A stretch of 64,000 bases of DNA, from positions 62,001 through 126,000 of the forward strand of contig NZ_JMQN01000040.1 of the NCBI RefSeq assembly GCF_000705555.1, in the 5' to 3' direction. The notes beneath the pieces are model-generated. The model saw only the letters and a list, made by a program, of their open reading frames with translations, was not told where the DNA came from and made no database searches. Position numbers and translations under genes: made by a program. Below, in pieces: positions 17,522-26,909 of this stretch. This DNA is from Marinobacterium lacunae (GTDB lineage: Bacteria > Pseudomonadota > Gammaproteobacteria > Pseudomonadales > Balneatricaceae). The stretch's first letter is position 1; the number at the start of each line of letters is the position of its first letter.

Positions 17522-18138
17522 CAATTCTCAATCCTGGACTTACCGGTCCAGGAAAACGCGGTAGTTAAGACTGCTTTCTCGATCTCATCCTTAGCGACTC
17601 CCGCCACCATATAGGGCTTTAGCATCTCAGCATGGCGCAGGTGCGCATAACCATAAAGCGTCGACCACATGGCCACCATCTGCTGTTTGAGCTGCATCTC
17701 ATCCTCGATCTGCAACCGGCTTTTCACCAACGCACTTACTCGGTTGTACACCGCTTCCAACGCCTCACCAAACTCACTATCGGGCACCGCCTGCGACATC
17801 AAACCAGGATCGAACATCACTTGAAACAACAGCGGGTTACCCTCGGCAAACTCAAGAAAAGCCTTTCCGATTTCAGTTACCGAGAGATCAGTACCCAGGC
17901 GGCTTTCAAGCGGCTCAAGCGTCTCGCTCATTAAGATAAAACCCTTGGATGCCACCGCTGCAAGCAGTGAGTCCTTATCAGGAAAATGTCGGTAAGGAGC
18001 GCCGCGGGAAACATTGAGAGTATTCGCGAGCTCCCGCAGTGAGACTGCGTCCCGCCCTAACTCCACAACCACATCAAACGCTGCATCGATCAATGCCTGG
18101 CGGAGGTTTCCGTGATGGTAGTTATCGTTTTTTTTCAT
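17515..18138 (-). CDS. TetR-family repressor facing a Rieske oxygenase gene
   Basis: A 207-residue regulator with an N-terminal helix-turn-helix (about residues 12-55, including LRELANTLNVSRGAPYRHF) and an all-helical ligand domain. The ATG at 18138 (MKKNDNYHHG) fits the family start, although the frame is open to 18183. It is divergent from the vanA-like gene and a strong palindrome lies between them. The last two codons (Cys-Val) and the stop are made by an IS3 end, so the natural C-terminus has been replaced. Whether that matters for function is unknown. Confidence 0.88.
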   Translation of the reverse strand: MKKNDNYHHGNLRQALIDAAFDVVVELGRDAVSLRELANTLNVSRGAPYRHFPDKDSLLAAVASKGFILMSETLEPLESRLGTDLSVTEIGKAFLEFAEGNPLLFQVMFDPGLMSQAVPDSEFGEALEAVYNRVSALVKSRLQIEDEMQLKQQMVAMWSTLYGYAHLRHAEMLKPYMVAGVAKDEIEKAVLTTAFSWTGKSRIENCV

Positions 18139-18171
18139 GTTTATCCGTTTGACCAATTGAACCCACAGCAC

Positions 18172-18194
18172 TAAAGTAAGCACTGCTTACATTA
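18172..18194. promoter_or_regulatory. Palindromic operator for the TetR-type repressor
   Basis: GTAAGC-act-GCTTAC (18176-18190) is a perfect inverted repeat, flanked after one mismatched base on each side by matching TAA/TTA. The whole 23-base site sits midway between the divergent tetR and vanA-like starts, the usual place for self-regulation and repression of the oxygenase. Confidence 0.75.
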
Positions 18195-18229
18195 AAAGAA
18201 TAACACCGGTAGATGAGGATACTAGTAAG

Positions 18230-19273
18230 ATGCCGTTTCTAAAAAACATATGGTACGTCGCCGCATGGGATAACGAAGTACCCAATGAAGGCCTGTTTAC
18301 ACGCACCCTCCTGAATACCCCGGTGCTGTTTTTTCGGGATGATAGCGGCAAGGTTCAGGCGATCCACGACCGCTGCCCGCACCGTTTCGCGCCGCTTTCC
18401 ATGGGCCGCCACTGCGGCAACGCCGTACAGTGCGCCTACCACGGCCTTGAGTTCAACGGTAGCGGCGCCTGCTCCAAAAACCCGCATGGCGATGGCAAGA
18501 TCCCCCGCGCGGCCAAGGTCGAAGCCTACCCTGTGGTGGAAAAATACAGTCTGATCTGGATCTGGATGGGCGATAAAGAGGCCGCCGACGAAGCGCTGAT
18601 ACCTGACTACTCCTGCATGGACCCGGAGCGTTTCTACGTGGCCAAACGCTATCTGCATGCCAAGGCCAACTATGTGCTGGAGTCCGATAATATCCTCGAC
18701 CTGTCGCATATCCAGTTTCTGCACCCCAGCACCTTGGGCAGTGACCATGTAAGCCAAGCGGTCACCAGCATCGAGCAGAACGAAAATACCGTTTGGTCAT
18801 TCCGGCAAACGGTAAACGAAATCATGCCCGACTTTCTCTACCAGGCGATGGGCATCCCTCATGGCACCCGAGTGGATCGCTGGATCGACGTGCGCTGGGA
18901 TGCTCCGGCCAACATGCTTCTGCTCGCCGGAGCCACTCCGACCGGAGCACCGCGCAGTGACGGCACGGAAACCCCGCTGCCACACCTGTTCAGCCCGGAA
19001 ACCGACACAACTACCCACTACTGGTTCGCGTTCCCGATGCCGGTAGAGATGGGCGAACAGGGCGTAGCGATCGCCGAGCAGCAGGTATCAGGCCTCTATG
19101 TGCCGTTCAGCACAGAAGACCTGCCGATGCTTGAAGCCCAGCAGAAGATGATGGGCGATAACGAGTTCTGGGATATGAAGCCTATCCTGCTGGCGAGTGA
19201 TGCCGCCGCGGTCCGTGCCCGCCGAGTGCTGGACAAGATGATCGTCGAAGAAGGAGAAACCATACGGTCCTAA
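18230..19273 (+). CDS. Rieske aromatic O-demethylase/monooxygenase, VanA type (copy 1)
   Basis: A 347-residue oxygenase of the VanA/TsaM type, which oxidises methoxy or methyl groups on aromatic acids with electrons from a VanB-type reductase. The Rieske cluster ligands are C47-P-H49 and C66-A-Y-H69. The catalytic iron site follows, with conserved D-N-I-L-D-L-S-H-I-Q-F-L-H (about 152-164). GAGGAT is well spaced before the ATG. Its reductase gene downstream is frameshifted. A paralogue is at 55690-56763. The precise substrate cannot be read from sequence. Confidence 0.9.
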   Translation: MPFLKNIWYVAAWDNEVPNEGLFTRTLLNTPVLFFRDDSGKVQAIHDRCPHRFAPLSMGRHCGNAVQCAYHGLEFNGSGACSKNPHGDGKIPRAAKVEAYPVVEKYSLIWIWMGDKEAADEALIPDYSCMDPERFYVAKRYLHAKANYVLESDNILDLSHIQFLHPSTLGSDHVSQAVTSIEQNENTVWSFRQTVNEIMPDFLYQAMGIPHGTRVDRWIDVRWDAPANMLLLAGATPTGAPRSDGTETPLPHLFSPETDTTTHYWFAFPMPVEMGEQGVAIAEQQVSGLYVPFSTEDLPMLEAQQKMMGDNEFWDMKPILLASDAAAVRARRVLDKMIVEEGETIRS

Positions 19274-19519
19274 AGCGGTAATGCAAAACTAAATCGATAC
19301 TCAATAATCTTTCACATTTCATCGGGGGATCCATGGGGTCTTCCGATGATTGCCAGTGTCTAAATAGACTGCTGGGCTCATATATGCCTGTTGTTATCGC
19401 CCGACGCTTACAGTCATCAAACTATTTCGGAAACTCCGATATAACTGAGCCCCCTGTAAGCATTTCAACCTTTCTAAAGCTCCGAAATTACCAGCAGAAT
19501 CCAATGAGGAAACCAACCC
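19274..19519. other. Spacer inside the vanAB-like pair, nothing recognised
   Basis: About 245 bases separate the oxygenase from its reductase, where vanA and vanB usually touch. The DNA is AT-richer than its surroundings and I see no gene, repeat or terminator in it. It may be residue from a recombination that brought in the reductase gene. Confidence 0.4.
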
Positions 19520-20474
19520 ATGATTGAAGTGAAGGTTATTCACAAACGCCGCGAAGCTGAATGGGTTTACAGCTTCGTTTTAGCTCCTGTGCAGGATGGA
19601 ACATTACCCTCTTTCAGTGCAGGGGCTCATATTGACGTCCAAACTCCGAATGGCCTAGTTCGTCAATACTCGCTATGTAACCATCCGGACGAGAATCATA
19701 GGTATGAAATTGCAGTACTTCTCGATCCATCGTCTCGAGGTGGCTCACAAGCTATGCATTTAGAGGTCGAAGAGGGCGATATACTAAAAGTCAGCGAACC
19801 GCGAAACCTGTTCATGCTAGAAAACACTGCTAAGCGCTCATTGCTTTTTGCAGGGGGGGATAGGAGTCACTCCAATTCTCTCTATGGCTGAACAACTCGC
19901 CCAAGCTAAAGCCGAGTTTACAATGTATTATTGTAGCCGTTCGCAATCGAGAACCGCATTCATTGATCGTATCCAGTCATCAAATTATTCTCAAAATGTT
20001 AACTTATATTTCGATGATGCTAATGATGGCGTTAAGTTGAATGTCCGCGAAGCACTCTCGGATTATTCCGAGGGGGACCACCTTTACGTTTGTGGGCCCA
20101 CAGGATTTATGGACTTTATTCTGGCAGAAGCAAGAAATGCCGGATGGCCGGAGAAAAGTCTGCATCGAGAATATTTCGCTGCCAAACTAGAGTCACAGAG
20201 CAACAACAGAGGCTTCGAAATACAACTAGCTAGCAGTGGGCGTTGCTTGACGATACCAGAGGACAAGTCAGTTGCCGAAGTTCTGCTGGAGGAAGGAATA
20301 GAACTGCCAATGTCTTGTGAGCAAGGTGTCTGCGGTACTTGTCTGACTCGTGTCCTGGAAGGCGTGCCAGATCACCGCGATAGCGTCCTAACCACTGCCG
20401 AGCGGGCACGCAATGATCAGTTCACCCCATGTTGCTCTAGGGCGATATCACAACGCCTGGTGTTAGAACTCTAA
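19520..20474 (+). pseudogene. VanB-type reductase broken by a +1 frameshift
   Basis: Read across the break, this is a full phthalate-dioxygenase-reductase type protein. It has an FMN-binding domain (RQYSLCN), an NAD domain (AGGIGVTPILSMAEQL) and a C-terminal plant-type 2Fe-2S domain (CEQGVCGTC, then C about 30 later). A run of seven G at 19853-19859 shifts the frame; six G would restore it exactly at AGGIGVTP. Base composition is AT-richer than the neighbouring oxygenase gene. It could be a true mutation, a switchable tract or a sequencing error. An intact paralogue is at 54704-55693. Confidence 0.85.
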
Positions 20475-20489
20475 TATCACATCATTTCG

Positions 20490-20606
20490 CTCTATGTCAG
20501 CGACATGACTACCCGCGATATCCAGGCGCACTTTCCGGATGCCTACGGTAGGTATCCACCACGTTTATCTCGCAGGTGCCCCATGCGGTGATAAATGAGG
20601 TCGGCG
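20490..20606 (+). mobile_element. Fragment of an IS256-family transposase
   Basis: One frame reads LYVSDMTTRDIQAHFPDAYG, and after a frameshift another reads VSTTFISQVPHAVINEV. Together they match the well-conserved block of mutator-type (IS256) transposases, which has GMTTRDIQ, then YG-V-SP-LIS-VT-AV--E. Only about 40 codons remain, right behind the broken reductase gene. No ends were found. Confidence 0.7.
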
Positions 20607-20754
20607 CCTGGTAAAATCCCCCCCTGGATGATTAAGAGAGTGTAACAAAGGGGACCATCAATCCTGACACAGTGGGCTTATTGGAATGCTCAAAAGACGG
20701 TGGCCTAAAAGACTTGACCATTACAGATCTTAGCGTCCGTCGCACACGGCAGGT

Positions 20755-22410
20755 TTAAATACGGAAATGGACAACGGAGGTTTCGAGGTTCGCCGCCAAC
20801 TGTTCCAACCGAACCGCTGCACTGGCTGTATCGACGACTAAACCGGCATTCTTCTCCACCATCTTCGCAATATCATCCACCTTCCTCGCGATGTGCGTCC
20901 CCCCCTCGCTCTGCTCCTTGACTGCCGCGGCTATACCATCGATCTCACGGGTCGTAATCTCCACCGCATCCCCCGCTGTCACCATGGTCTGATACAGCAC
21001 ATCAAGCTGATCGAGGGTCGAGGATAACGAACGATGGCCCGACTGCAAGGATGTGTAAACAGCTTTCGAGCGACCATCCAGCGCCGCCGTTACCTCCTCA
21101 ATATTGCCGGCAGAGGTGCTCGAGTGCTCGGCCAGCTTGCGAACTTCATCTGCTACAACCGCAAAACCTCGACCCAGTTCGCCGGCGCGGGCGGCCTCTA
21201 TTGCAGCATTCAGCGCGAGTAAGTTGGTCTGCTCGGCAATCTCTTTCACTTGGCGGGTCAGATCCGATATCGCAGCTGTTCTTTGTAGAAAGTCTTCAAC
21301 GGACGCTTGAATCTCCCCAAATGAGCGTTGAACACCTTCAGCTTCCACGTTCATTTTTTCCAAGGCTTCTCTTCCAGCCAGGGTGGCCTGCAAGCTTTTC
21401 GCGGCGCTCTCGCGCACCTGCTCCGTACCATTGGATATAGAGATGATGCTGCTACTCATCTGCTCCATGGTCGCGGCTACCGTTTCAGTCGCTTCCGATT
21501 GCTGAGCAGCACCTCGCGTGGCTTCGTGAGCATCAACGGTAAGGCTTTGGGCCGAGGCGGCAAGCTCTTGGGCCCCACCGAGCACGGTTTTAACAAGGGC
21601 CTGAAAACCATCGACCAACTGATTGAACGCGTGTCCACTCTGCGCGACTTCATCCCGACCGATAACCGATACGCGATGGGTCAGGTCGCCGGACTGCATC
21701 TGGTGTGCCGCCGTACGGATCGCGTTTACCGCTCCGACAATCTGTGCACGTATAGCGATGGCGCAGGCTAGGGAGAGCACAACTGCCAGACACACCGCGC
21801 CGGCCAAAAGCGTAATGGCTTGGTCCGCAAGATGTATGGCGGCCTCGTAATCCTCCCCGCTATAGCGCTCTTGAATCTCATTAAGTCTCCGGGCAGCGCT
21901 AAGGAAGTTACCGAACCAGCTCCATACCATCGTGAACTGGCCATCGCCCCTGGGCGTCGATCCTCCGACGACCATCTCAAAAAAGGGTTCCAACGAATCG
22001 CCATACCCGCTCAACGCCGTTAGCATATCGTTATAAGCCACTTGCTCGTCTTCACTAATGCCCGGCTCTTGAGAGGCGGCCTGGAACGCCTCTCTAGCCA
22101 TCAAAATGCCCTGCCTTATCGCATCGACATCCGCCTGCAAATAGTCGAAAGAAGTTTCTCCAGCTTCAAATGCACTTTGAAAGTCTGCCCGCAACAAAAA
22201 AAGATCTTCATTGATCGAGCGCACATCGTTAATACCGGAGGTGGTTGTCAGCAAGCGCTGTATACGTGTTTCATAAATGCTTTTTAAGGCACCATTCTGG
22301 GTTTTGAGACCGTAGTAGGCTGCGGCCGCGACCAATATAAGCAACGCGGTTACGAGAGCAGGTGTGACAAGCAACTTTGTGCCAATCGAGTAGCGGCCGA
22401 GGAATTTCAT
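20755..22410 (-). CDS. Methyl-accepting chemotaxis protein
   Basis: A 551-residue chemoreceptor. It has a membrane segment (about 12-33), a periplasmic helical ligand domain to about 205, a second membrane segment (about 207-228), a HAMP domain and a long cytoplasmic signalling helix. The hairpin tip motif [20 protein letters not shown] is clear. There is no C-terminal CheR-docking pentapeptide. The frame is open to 22590, but [10 protein letters not shown] at 22410 is the proper start. It lies 58 bases behind the catabolic genes on the same strand, so it probably directs cells to the compound they degrade. Confidence 0.9.
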   Translation of the reverse strand: MKFLGRYSIGTKLLVTPALVTALLILVAAAAYYGLKTQNGALKSIYETRIQRLLTTTSGINDVRSINEDLFLLRADFQSAFEAGETSFDYLQADVDAIRQGILMAREAFQAASQEPGISEDEQVAYNDMLTALSGYGDSLEPFFEMVVGGSTPRGDGQFTMVWSWFGNFLSAARRLNEIQERYSGEDYEAAIHLADQAITLLAGAVCLAVVLSLACAIAIRAQIVGAVNAIRTAAHQMQSGDLTHRVSVIGRDEVAQSGHAFNQLVDGFQALVKTVLGGAQELAASAQSLTVDAHEATRGAAQQSEATETVAATMEQMSSSIISISNGTEQVRESAAKSLQATLAGREALEKMNVEAEGVQRSFGEIQASVEDFLQRTAAISDLTRQVKEIAEQTNLLALNAAIEAARAGELGRGFAVVADEVRKLAEHSSTSAGNIEEVTAALDGRSKAVYTSLQSGHRSLSSTLDQLDVLYQTMVTAGDAVEITTREIDGIAAAVKEQSEGGTHIARKVDDIAKMVEKNAGLVVDTASAAVRLEQLAANLETSVVHFRI

Positions 22411-22468
22411 GATTCTAGTTCCACCTTCATTATTATTGTGTTGGGTGTTGGGTAATCGGCAACGACGA

Positions 22469-23449
22469 TCAAGGGCTATTTGCACTCGTACTTGCTGCCA
22501 ACGCACGTGATACCAACGCGTTGAGGTCACCGTCATGAACGAACCCGGCCGCATCCGCCGATGGCGTTTCCAAAGGAGGATAACCGCCAAACAGTTTTTC
22601 GATGAGTTCCACCGGTTGCCAGGTCACCAAGGGCTGAGCATCTACGCCGTATTCTTCGGAAATCGCATCAACCAGTTCGGCCATGGAAAAGCGCAGCGTC
22701 GGCAGCGTAAAAGTGCGCGGACCCGCTGCTCCATTTAAGCCGGCAACTGCAGCATGTAACAGGTTCTCGACCACACAGGGTAAAGAGGACGCCCAGGTCG
22801 TGGCTCCCGGTGATGTCGGACAGACAAAAGGACGACCGGCCGATAACTCACGAATGATATCGCTCATAAACGCCGATAGTTGTCCCGCAGGCCCGGCCGG
22901 TCTCGCCAGCACCCCGGGCAAGCGGAGCGAGCAGCCATCGACCCAGCCCCGACGACTGAAGTCTTCCACCAACACCTCGCCAATCACTTTCTGCGCGCCG
23001 TAGGTCATCTGTGGACGAAGCGGTGTTTCATCGGTTACCTGTGAAGGAAACTCACCGAATACGGCAATGCTGCTCGCAAATACGAATTTGGCCGCATTGG
23101 AGCCGGATTCTGCCTGTTCCTTGCAAAGTTCCAGCAGCGTCAGCGTCGCATTGAGATTCACTGCACGCGCCAAAGCATAATGCTTTTCCGCCGTACCGCC
23201 GGGAACACTGGCGAGATGAAACATGACATCTATCGGAGAGTTTGCCAGCACCGATCGAACCCAGGCGTCGTCGGCAAGGTCACCTGCATGCCGGTAAACG
23301 AAATCGGGTACGGGTGCCATATCCTCAAAGTTGAGATCCAATAGCGTCAACCTCGTTACGGAGCGCTCACCTAACCTGCGACATTGTTGGATCTCTCGCG
23401 CCAAGGCCTGTCCGACGAAACCGTTGGCACCCGTGATGACCACATGCAT
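22469..23449 (-). CDS. NAD-dependent epimerase/dehydratase-type oxidoreductase, DenD-like
   Basis: A 326-residue extended short-chain dehydrogenase. The N-terminal [10 protein letters not shown] loop binds NAD, and Y-G-A-Q-K (about residues 155-159) carries the catalytic Tyr/Lys. Overall pattern resembles D-erythronate dehydrogenase and related sugar-acid enzymes. GGAGGTGG is well spaced for the ATG at 23449. It starts 10 bases after the fumarylacetoacetase-like gene. In this setting it may oxidise a hydroxy-acid fragment from ring cleavage, which is inference. Confidence 0.8.
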   Translation of the reverse strand: MHVVITGANGFVGQALAREIQQCRRLGERSVTRLTLLDLNFEDMAPVPDFVYRHAGDLADDAWVRSVLANSPIDVMFHLASVPGGTAEKHYALARAVNLNATLTLLELCKEQAESGSNAAKFVFASSIAVFGEFPSQVTDETPLRPQMTYGAQKVIGEVLVEDFSRRGWVDGCSLRLPGVLARPAGPAGQLSAFMSDIIRELSAGRPFVCPTSPGATTWASSLPCVVENLLHAAVAGLNGAAGPRTFTLPTLRFSMAELVDAISEEYGVDAQPLVTWQPVELIEKLFGGYPPLETPSADAAGFVHDGDLNALVSRALAASTSANSP

Positions 23450-23459
23450 TCGCCACCTC

Positions 23460-24446
23460 CTATCCGTTGGCTTTAACGACACGCTGATCGATCACGCCAA
23501 AGGGACCATCCCGACCATCGTCGAATTTCGCCTGCATGCGCACAGAATCACCAAACTTCATAAATCCCGTACGAATTTCACCCAGGTCGAGCTTCTCTAT
23601 AACTCTGCGTTCCGCGATACACGCAGAGCCTGCAGCTCGGGATTCATTGGATACGGTGCCGGACCCCAGCACGGTGCCGGCGCTGAGTTTTCGTGTTCTG
23701 GCCGCATGGGCGATCAACTCACCGAACGAGAAATTCATCTCCCTACCATTGGGTGACCCGAAACGCTCGCCGTTCCACTCCACGTGAAGACTCAGCTTCA
23801 CCCGACCATCCGCCCAGGCGTCGCCCAGTTCGTCGGGTGTAACCGCTACCGGTGCAAAGCTGCTCGAAGGTTTGGCCTGGAGAAAGCCGAATCCGGTCTT
23901 CATTTCACGGGGTCCCAGCGCACGCAAGCTCCAATCATTGATCTGGACCAGCAGGCGCACGCGCTTAAGGGCTCCCTCGGATGTCACTGACATCGGCACC
24001 GAGTCGAGTACGACGCCGAACTCACCCTCAAAGTCGATGCCGTCCAGTTCGCTGGGCATCGGTATGTCGTCATGGGGGCCATAGAAATCGTCGCTTGCGC
24101 CCTGATACATCACCGGGATCGTGTCGAAGTCCGGGATAGGATCGGTATTGAACGCACGTTCCATCAGGTGTCCATGGTTCAGGAACGCGGAGGCATCCAG
24201 CCACTGAGGGCTGCGCGGCAACGGCGCACCACACTGGCCGGGATCAAACGCAAATGCGTTGGAAAGCTCGCCCCGATTGAGCCGTTGGTAAAGCGTATTG
24301 AGTGGTGCTTCCACCTCGCGCCATTGCTGCAACGCTAGCAGCAATGTCGGTGCGATCGGGCTTGCATCCACGGCATGGCGAAGATCGGTCGATACCACAA
24401 TCAAGCGTCCGTCCAGGTCGCCGTTTTTCAAAGTCGCTAGTTTCAT
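23460..24446 (-). CDS. Fumarylacetoacetate hydrolase family protein
   Basis: A 328-residue protein with an N-terminal FAA-type domain (about 1-75) and the C-terminal catalytic domain. Metal ligands appear in DFEGEFGVVLD (E-x-E near 139-141) and D of INDWSLRA. Members hydrolyse C-C bonds or hydrate and decarboxylate oxo-acids at the end of aromatic pathways. It lies between an SDR and the DenD-like gene in a tight minus-strand series. The exact reaction cannot be chosen among fumarylacetoacetase, oxalocrotonate decarboxylase and hydratase types. Confidence 0.85.
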   Translation of the reverse strand: MKLATLKNGDLDGRLIVVSTDLRHAVDASPIAPTLLLALQQWREVEAPLNTLYQRLNRGELSNAFAFDPGQCGAPLPRSPQWLDASAFLNHGHLMERAFNTDPIPDFDTIPVMYQGASDDFYGPHDDIPMPSELDGIDFEGEFGVVLDSVPMSVTSEGALKRVRLLVQINDWSLRALGPREMKTGFGFLQAKPSSSFAPVAVTPDELGDAWADGRVKLSLHVEWNGERFGSPNGREMNFSFGELIAHAARTRKLSAGTVLGSGTVSNESRAAGSACIAERRVIEKLDLGEIRTGFMKFGDSVRMQAKFDDGRDGPFGVIDQRVVKANG

Positions 24447-24500
24447 TTTTATTGGTCCCTAGTCATTAACGGGAAAACAGATTTCGGTAGAGTGTCCCAA

Positions 24501-25280
24501 TTAGCCGCCATCACTGATCAGCGTGCCGCCGTCGACCACCAGATTTTGTCCGGTAATGAATGCGCCGGCGGCGCTGGCCAACATCACTCCGACGCCCGCT
24601 ATCTCATGTGGCTCACCAACACGACGAAGCGGCGTCATCGCGAGACGGCGTTCCATGAAGCTGGCGTTTTCAAGCAGCTCAGCGGCCAAAGGCGTTCGAA
24701 TAAGGCCTGGGGAGATGGCATTGACGCGGATATTGTTGGGCCCCCATTCCACCGCCAAATTACGGGCCAACTGCGCGAGCCCTGCCTTGGCCAGGCCATA
24801 GAGTCCAATCGCCTTGTTGCCGCGTAAACCGGCGATGCTCGACATCAGGATCACCGAACCGCCGCCTCGGCTCGCCATTCCAGGCACTACGGCGGAGGTC
24901 AGTAGCAGTGCACTTCGAAGATTGATCCCCATGACCTGATCCCAGTCCGCTGATGTGGTTTCGCCCAACGGGCCTGCCGGCCCCTGAACGCCGGCGTTAC
25001 AGACCAGAATATCGACTCGCCCCCAGACCGCTTCGGCCCGGCTCGCCAGTGCACGTGTACTGTCCGGATCAGACAGATCGCAAGACAGCGCAGCTGCCGG
25101 GTAACCCGCTTGCTGCAGGCGCTCTACAGTTGCGTTACAACGCTCCAGGTCATGGTCGGATACAAGCAGGCTGGCTCCGGCCTCCGCCATGGCGGAAACG
25201 ATTGCGCTACCGAGGCCTCCGGTGGCACCGGTTATCAGCGCGACCTTGCCTGCAAGGCTGAACAGATTGCTCCGTTCCAT
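24501..25280 (-). CDS. Short-chain dehydrogenase/reductase
   Basis: A classical SDR of 259 residues with cofactor loop TGATGGLGSA (about 19-28), catalytic S in ILMSSIAG and the YGLAK pair. It oxidises or reduces an alcohol or ketone with NAD(P). The frame continues upstream to 25427 but overlaps the cupin gene; the ATG at 25280, 4 bases after the cupin stop, fits the family. The substrate is not deducible. The position suggests a step after ring cleavage or side-chain oxidation. Confidence 0.88.
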   Translation of the reverse strand: MERSNLFSLAGKVALITGATGGLGSAIVSAMAEAGASLLVSDHDLERCNATVERLQQAGYPAAALSCDLSDPDSTRALASRAEAVWGRVDILVCNAGVQGPAGPLGETTSADWDQVMGINLRSALLLTSAVVPGMASRGGGSVILMSSIAGLRGNKAIGLYGLAKAGLAQLARNLAVEWGPNNIRVNAISPGLIRTPLAAELLENASFMERRLAMTPLRRVGEPHEIAGVGVMLASAAGAFITGQNLVVDGGTLISDGG

Positions 25281-25284
25281 AGCG

Positions 25285-25869
25285 TTAGGCCCCGCGTGCC
25301 GCCAGCGCCGATGCCAGCGCCGGCTCATACTCGCCATCAATGAGGATGAACAACATGCGACACATCTTGCCGGAACGGTTCGCCCAGGCATGATTGGTTC
25401 CGCGCTGGACCACAACGCTACCTTCACGAAGCAGCACGTCGGAATCGTCCAGCACCAACGTCATTTCACCTTCGATCACTACGCCGTAATCTACCGATTC
25501 GGTGCGATGCATCAGCGGATGGGGAGAATCCGCTTTCACGGTGGATGCCTTTTCATCACCGATCTGTGAAAAGGCACCTTTCATGTTGTCCGCCCCATGC
25601 GCCAGGAACTCTTCCGTATCGGGCGGGATATCGACAAAACGGATACGGGTACCCTGTTTGGGCGGCGGCAGCATAAGATCACCCAGCGTGGGATCGGCAC
25701 CGTTATCGATAATGACCGGCGTCGATTCGGTACTCCAGACCTCGTGGAAAACAGTCCCTGGAATCGCCTCTATTTCGACCACTTTCGGCAAAGGCCCGTT
25801 ACTGGTAATGATCGCCCTGCCTTCGCTGTCATGGCCGGTCACTACACGGTGTATCTCTGGAAAGCTCAT
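25285..25869 (-). CDS. Cupin-domain protein
   Basis: A 194-residue protein whose C-terminal half (about 115-180) is a cupin barrel with the motifs HRTESVDYGVVIEGE and GTNHAWANRSG. It is too short for gentisate dioxygenase, which is a double cupin. AGGAG is correctly spaced for the ATG at 25869. Similar proteins sit in many aromatic and terpene clusters with unknown role; a small metal-dependent enzyme or sensor is possible. Confidence 0.8.
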   Translation of the reverse strand: MSFPEIHRVVTGHDSEGRAIITSNGPLPKVVEIEAIPGTVFHEVWSTESTPVIIDNGADPTLGDLMLPPPKQGTRIRFVDIPPDTEEFLAHGADNMKGAFSQIGDEKASTVKADSPHPLMHRTESVDYGVVIEGEMTLVLDDSDVLLREGSVVVQRGTNHAWANRSGKMCRMLFILIDGEYEPALASALAARGA

Positions 25870-25886
25870 TACATCTACTCCTGGTT

Positions 25887-26900
25887 TCAATTCTCAGTAC
25901 TCGCTAAAACGGTTCTGAAACCCAGATGGGTAACCCCCAGATCAGCATCCTGGGGATGGCGGGCCGCGGCCCGGTAACGGACGCAGAAATCGGTTGCACA
26001 GAGAAAGGAGCCGCCCTTGATCACGCGGGGATCCAGATCCTGCTCGGGTCCGGCAATCAGAGCCTCCGGCTGACCAAGGCCATGCTCCTGACGTGGCCCC
26101 CTGTAGGGATCTACGGTCCACTCCCAGACATTGCCGATCATGTCGTACAGGCCATAACCGTTGGCGGGAAAGCAGCCTACCGGTGCGCGGCTGACAAAAC
26201 CGTCATCTTCGGTATTCATGAAGGGGAAAACGCCCTGCCAGTAGTTCGCGGTGACCTGGCCGGCTGCGTCTTTAGGCTCTCGTTCAAGCAACTCCGGATC
26301 ACCGCCACCCAGCGCCGCCCACTCCCACTGGGATTCGGTCGGTAACGTCCTGCCAAGCCAGTCCGCGTACGCCTTGGCATCTGCCAGGGTGACGTTGACG
26401 ACCGGATGATTCTTGCGGCCCTCAAGATCACTGTCAGGCCCCTCGGGGTGACGCCAATCTGCACCCTCGCGGTAGTGCCACCAACCGTTGTACTCAAGCG
26501 GCTTGTCCTGTGGCGGAGCTCTGAATACCACGGCGCCCCCGTCGCGCTCGGCTTCGGTCACATAGCCTGTAGCACTCACGAATGCGGCAAACTGAGCATT
26601 GGTCACTTCAGTGCGATCGATCCAGAACGCATCAACCTGAACCGCCCCCGCAGGCTGTTCATCCGGGTAACCACTATGGGTACCGGGCGTGAATACCCCT
26701 GCTGGTATCCTCTTCATACCGGCATGAGGATCCTTGCCGAACCCCTCGGGCACACCGTCAACAGCATCACAACTGAGCACTGTGTCCGAGGAGTGTGAGC
26801 CCCCCGCCGACACGTTACCCATTACGCCATCGCTGATCAGAAAACCCGTCGCCACACTGAGTGCAGCCAAAATGCCGGTTGTCCAATAGCCCTTGGTCAT
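25887..26900 (-). CDS. Formylglycine-generating enzyme, exported
   Basis: A 337-residue protein of the FGE/SUMF1 family, which converts a sulfatase active-site Cys to formylglycine. It has the true-FGE cysteine pair C301-x4-C306 in GGSFLCATDFCVRYR, which many look-alike domains lack. The first 30 residues form a membrane anchor or signal peptide (TGILAALSVATGFLI), placing it outside the cytoplasm. Most bacterial FGEs I know of act in the cytosol. It lies 9 bases after the sulfatase gene, an evident enzyme-client pair. Confidence 0.92.
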   Translation of the reverse strand: MTKGYWTTGILAALSVATGFLISDGVMGNVSAGGSHSSDTVLSCDAVDGVPEGFGKDPHAGMKRIPAGVFTPGTHSGYPDEQPAGAVQVDAFWIDRTEVTNAQFAAFVSATGYVTEAERDGGAVVFRAPPQDKPLEYNGWWHYREGADWRHPEGPDSDLEGRKNHPVVNVTLADAKAYADWLGRTLPTESQWEWAALGGGDPELLEREPKDAAGQVTANYWQGVFPFMNTEDDGFVSRAPVGCFPANGYGLYDMIGNVWEWTVDPYRGPRQEHGLGQPEALIAGPEQDLDPRVIKGGSFLCATDFCVRYRAAARHPQDADLGVTHLGFRTVLASTEN

Positions 26901-26909
26901 GACATGACC

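Noticed and set aside
19357-19376. TGTCTAAATAGACT resembling a second IS3 end
   Set aside because: Only the first few bases match the terminal repeat and there is no transposase sequence beside it.
25285-25869. Cupin protein as gentisate 1,2-dioxygenase
   Set aside because: It has a single cupin domain and about 194 residues; gentisate dioxygenases are larger double-cupin proteins.
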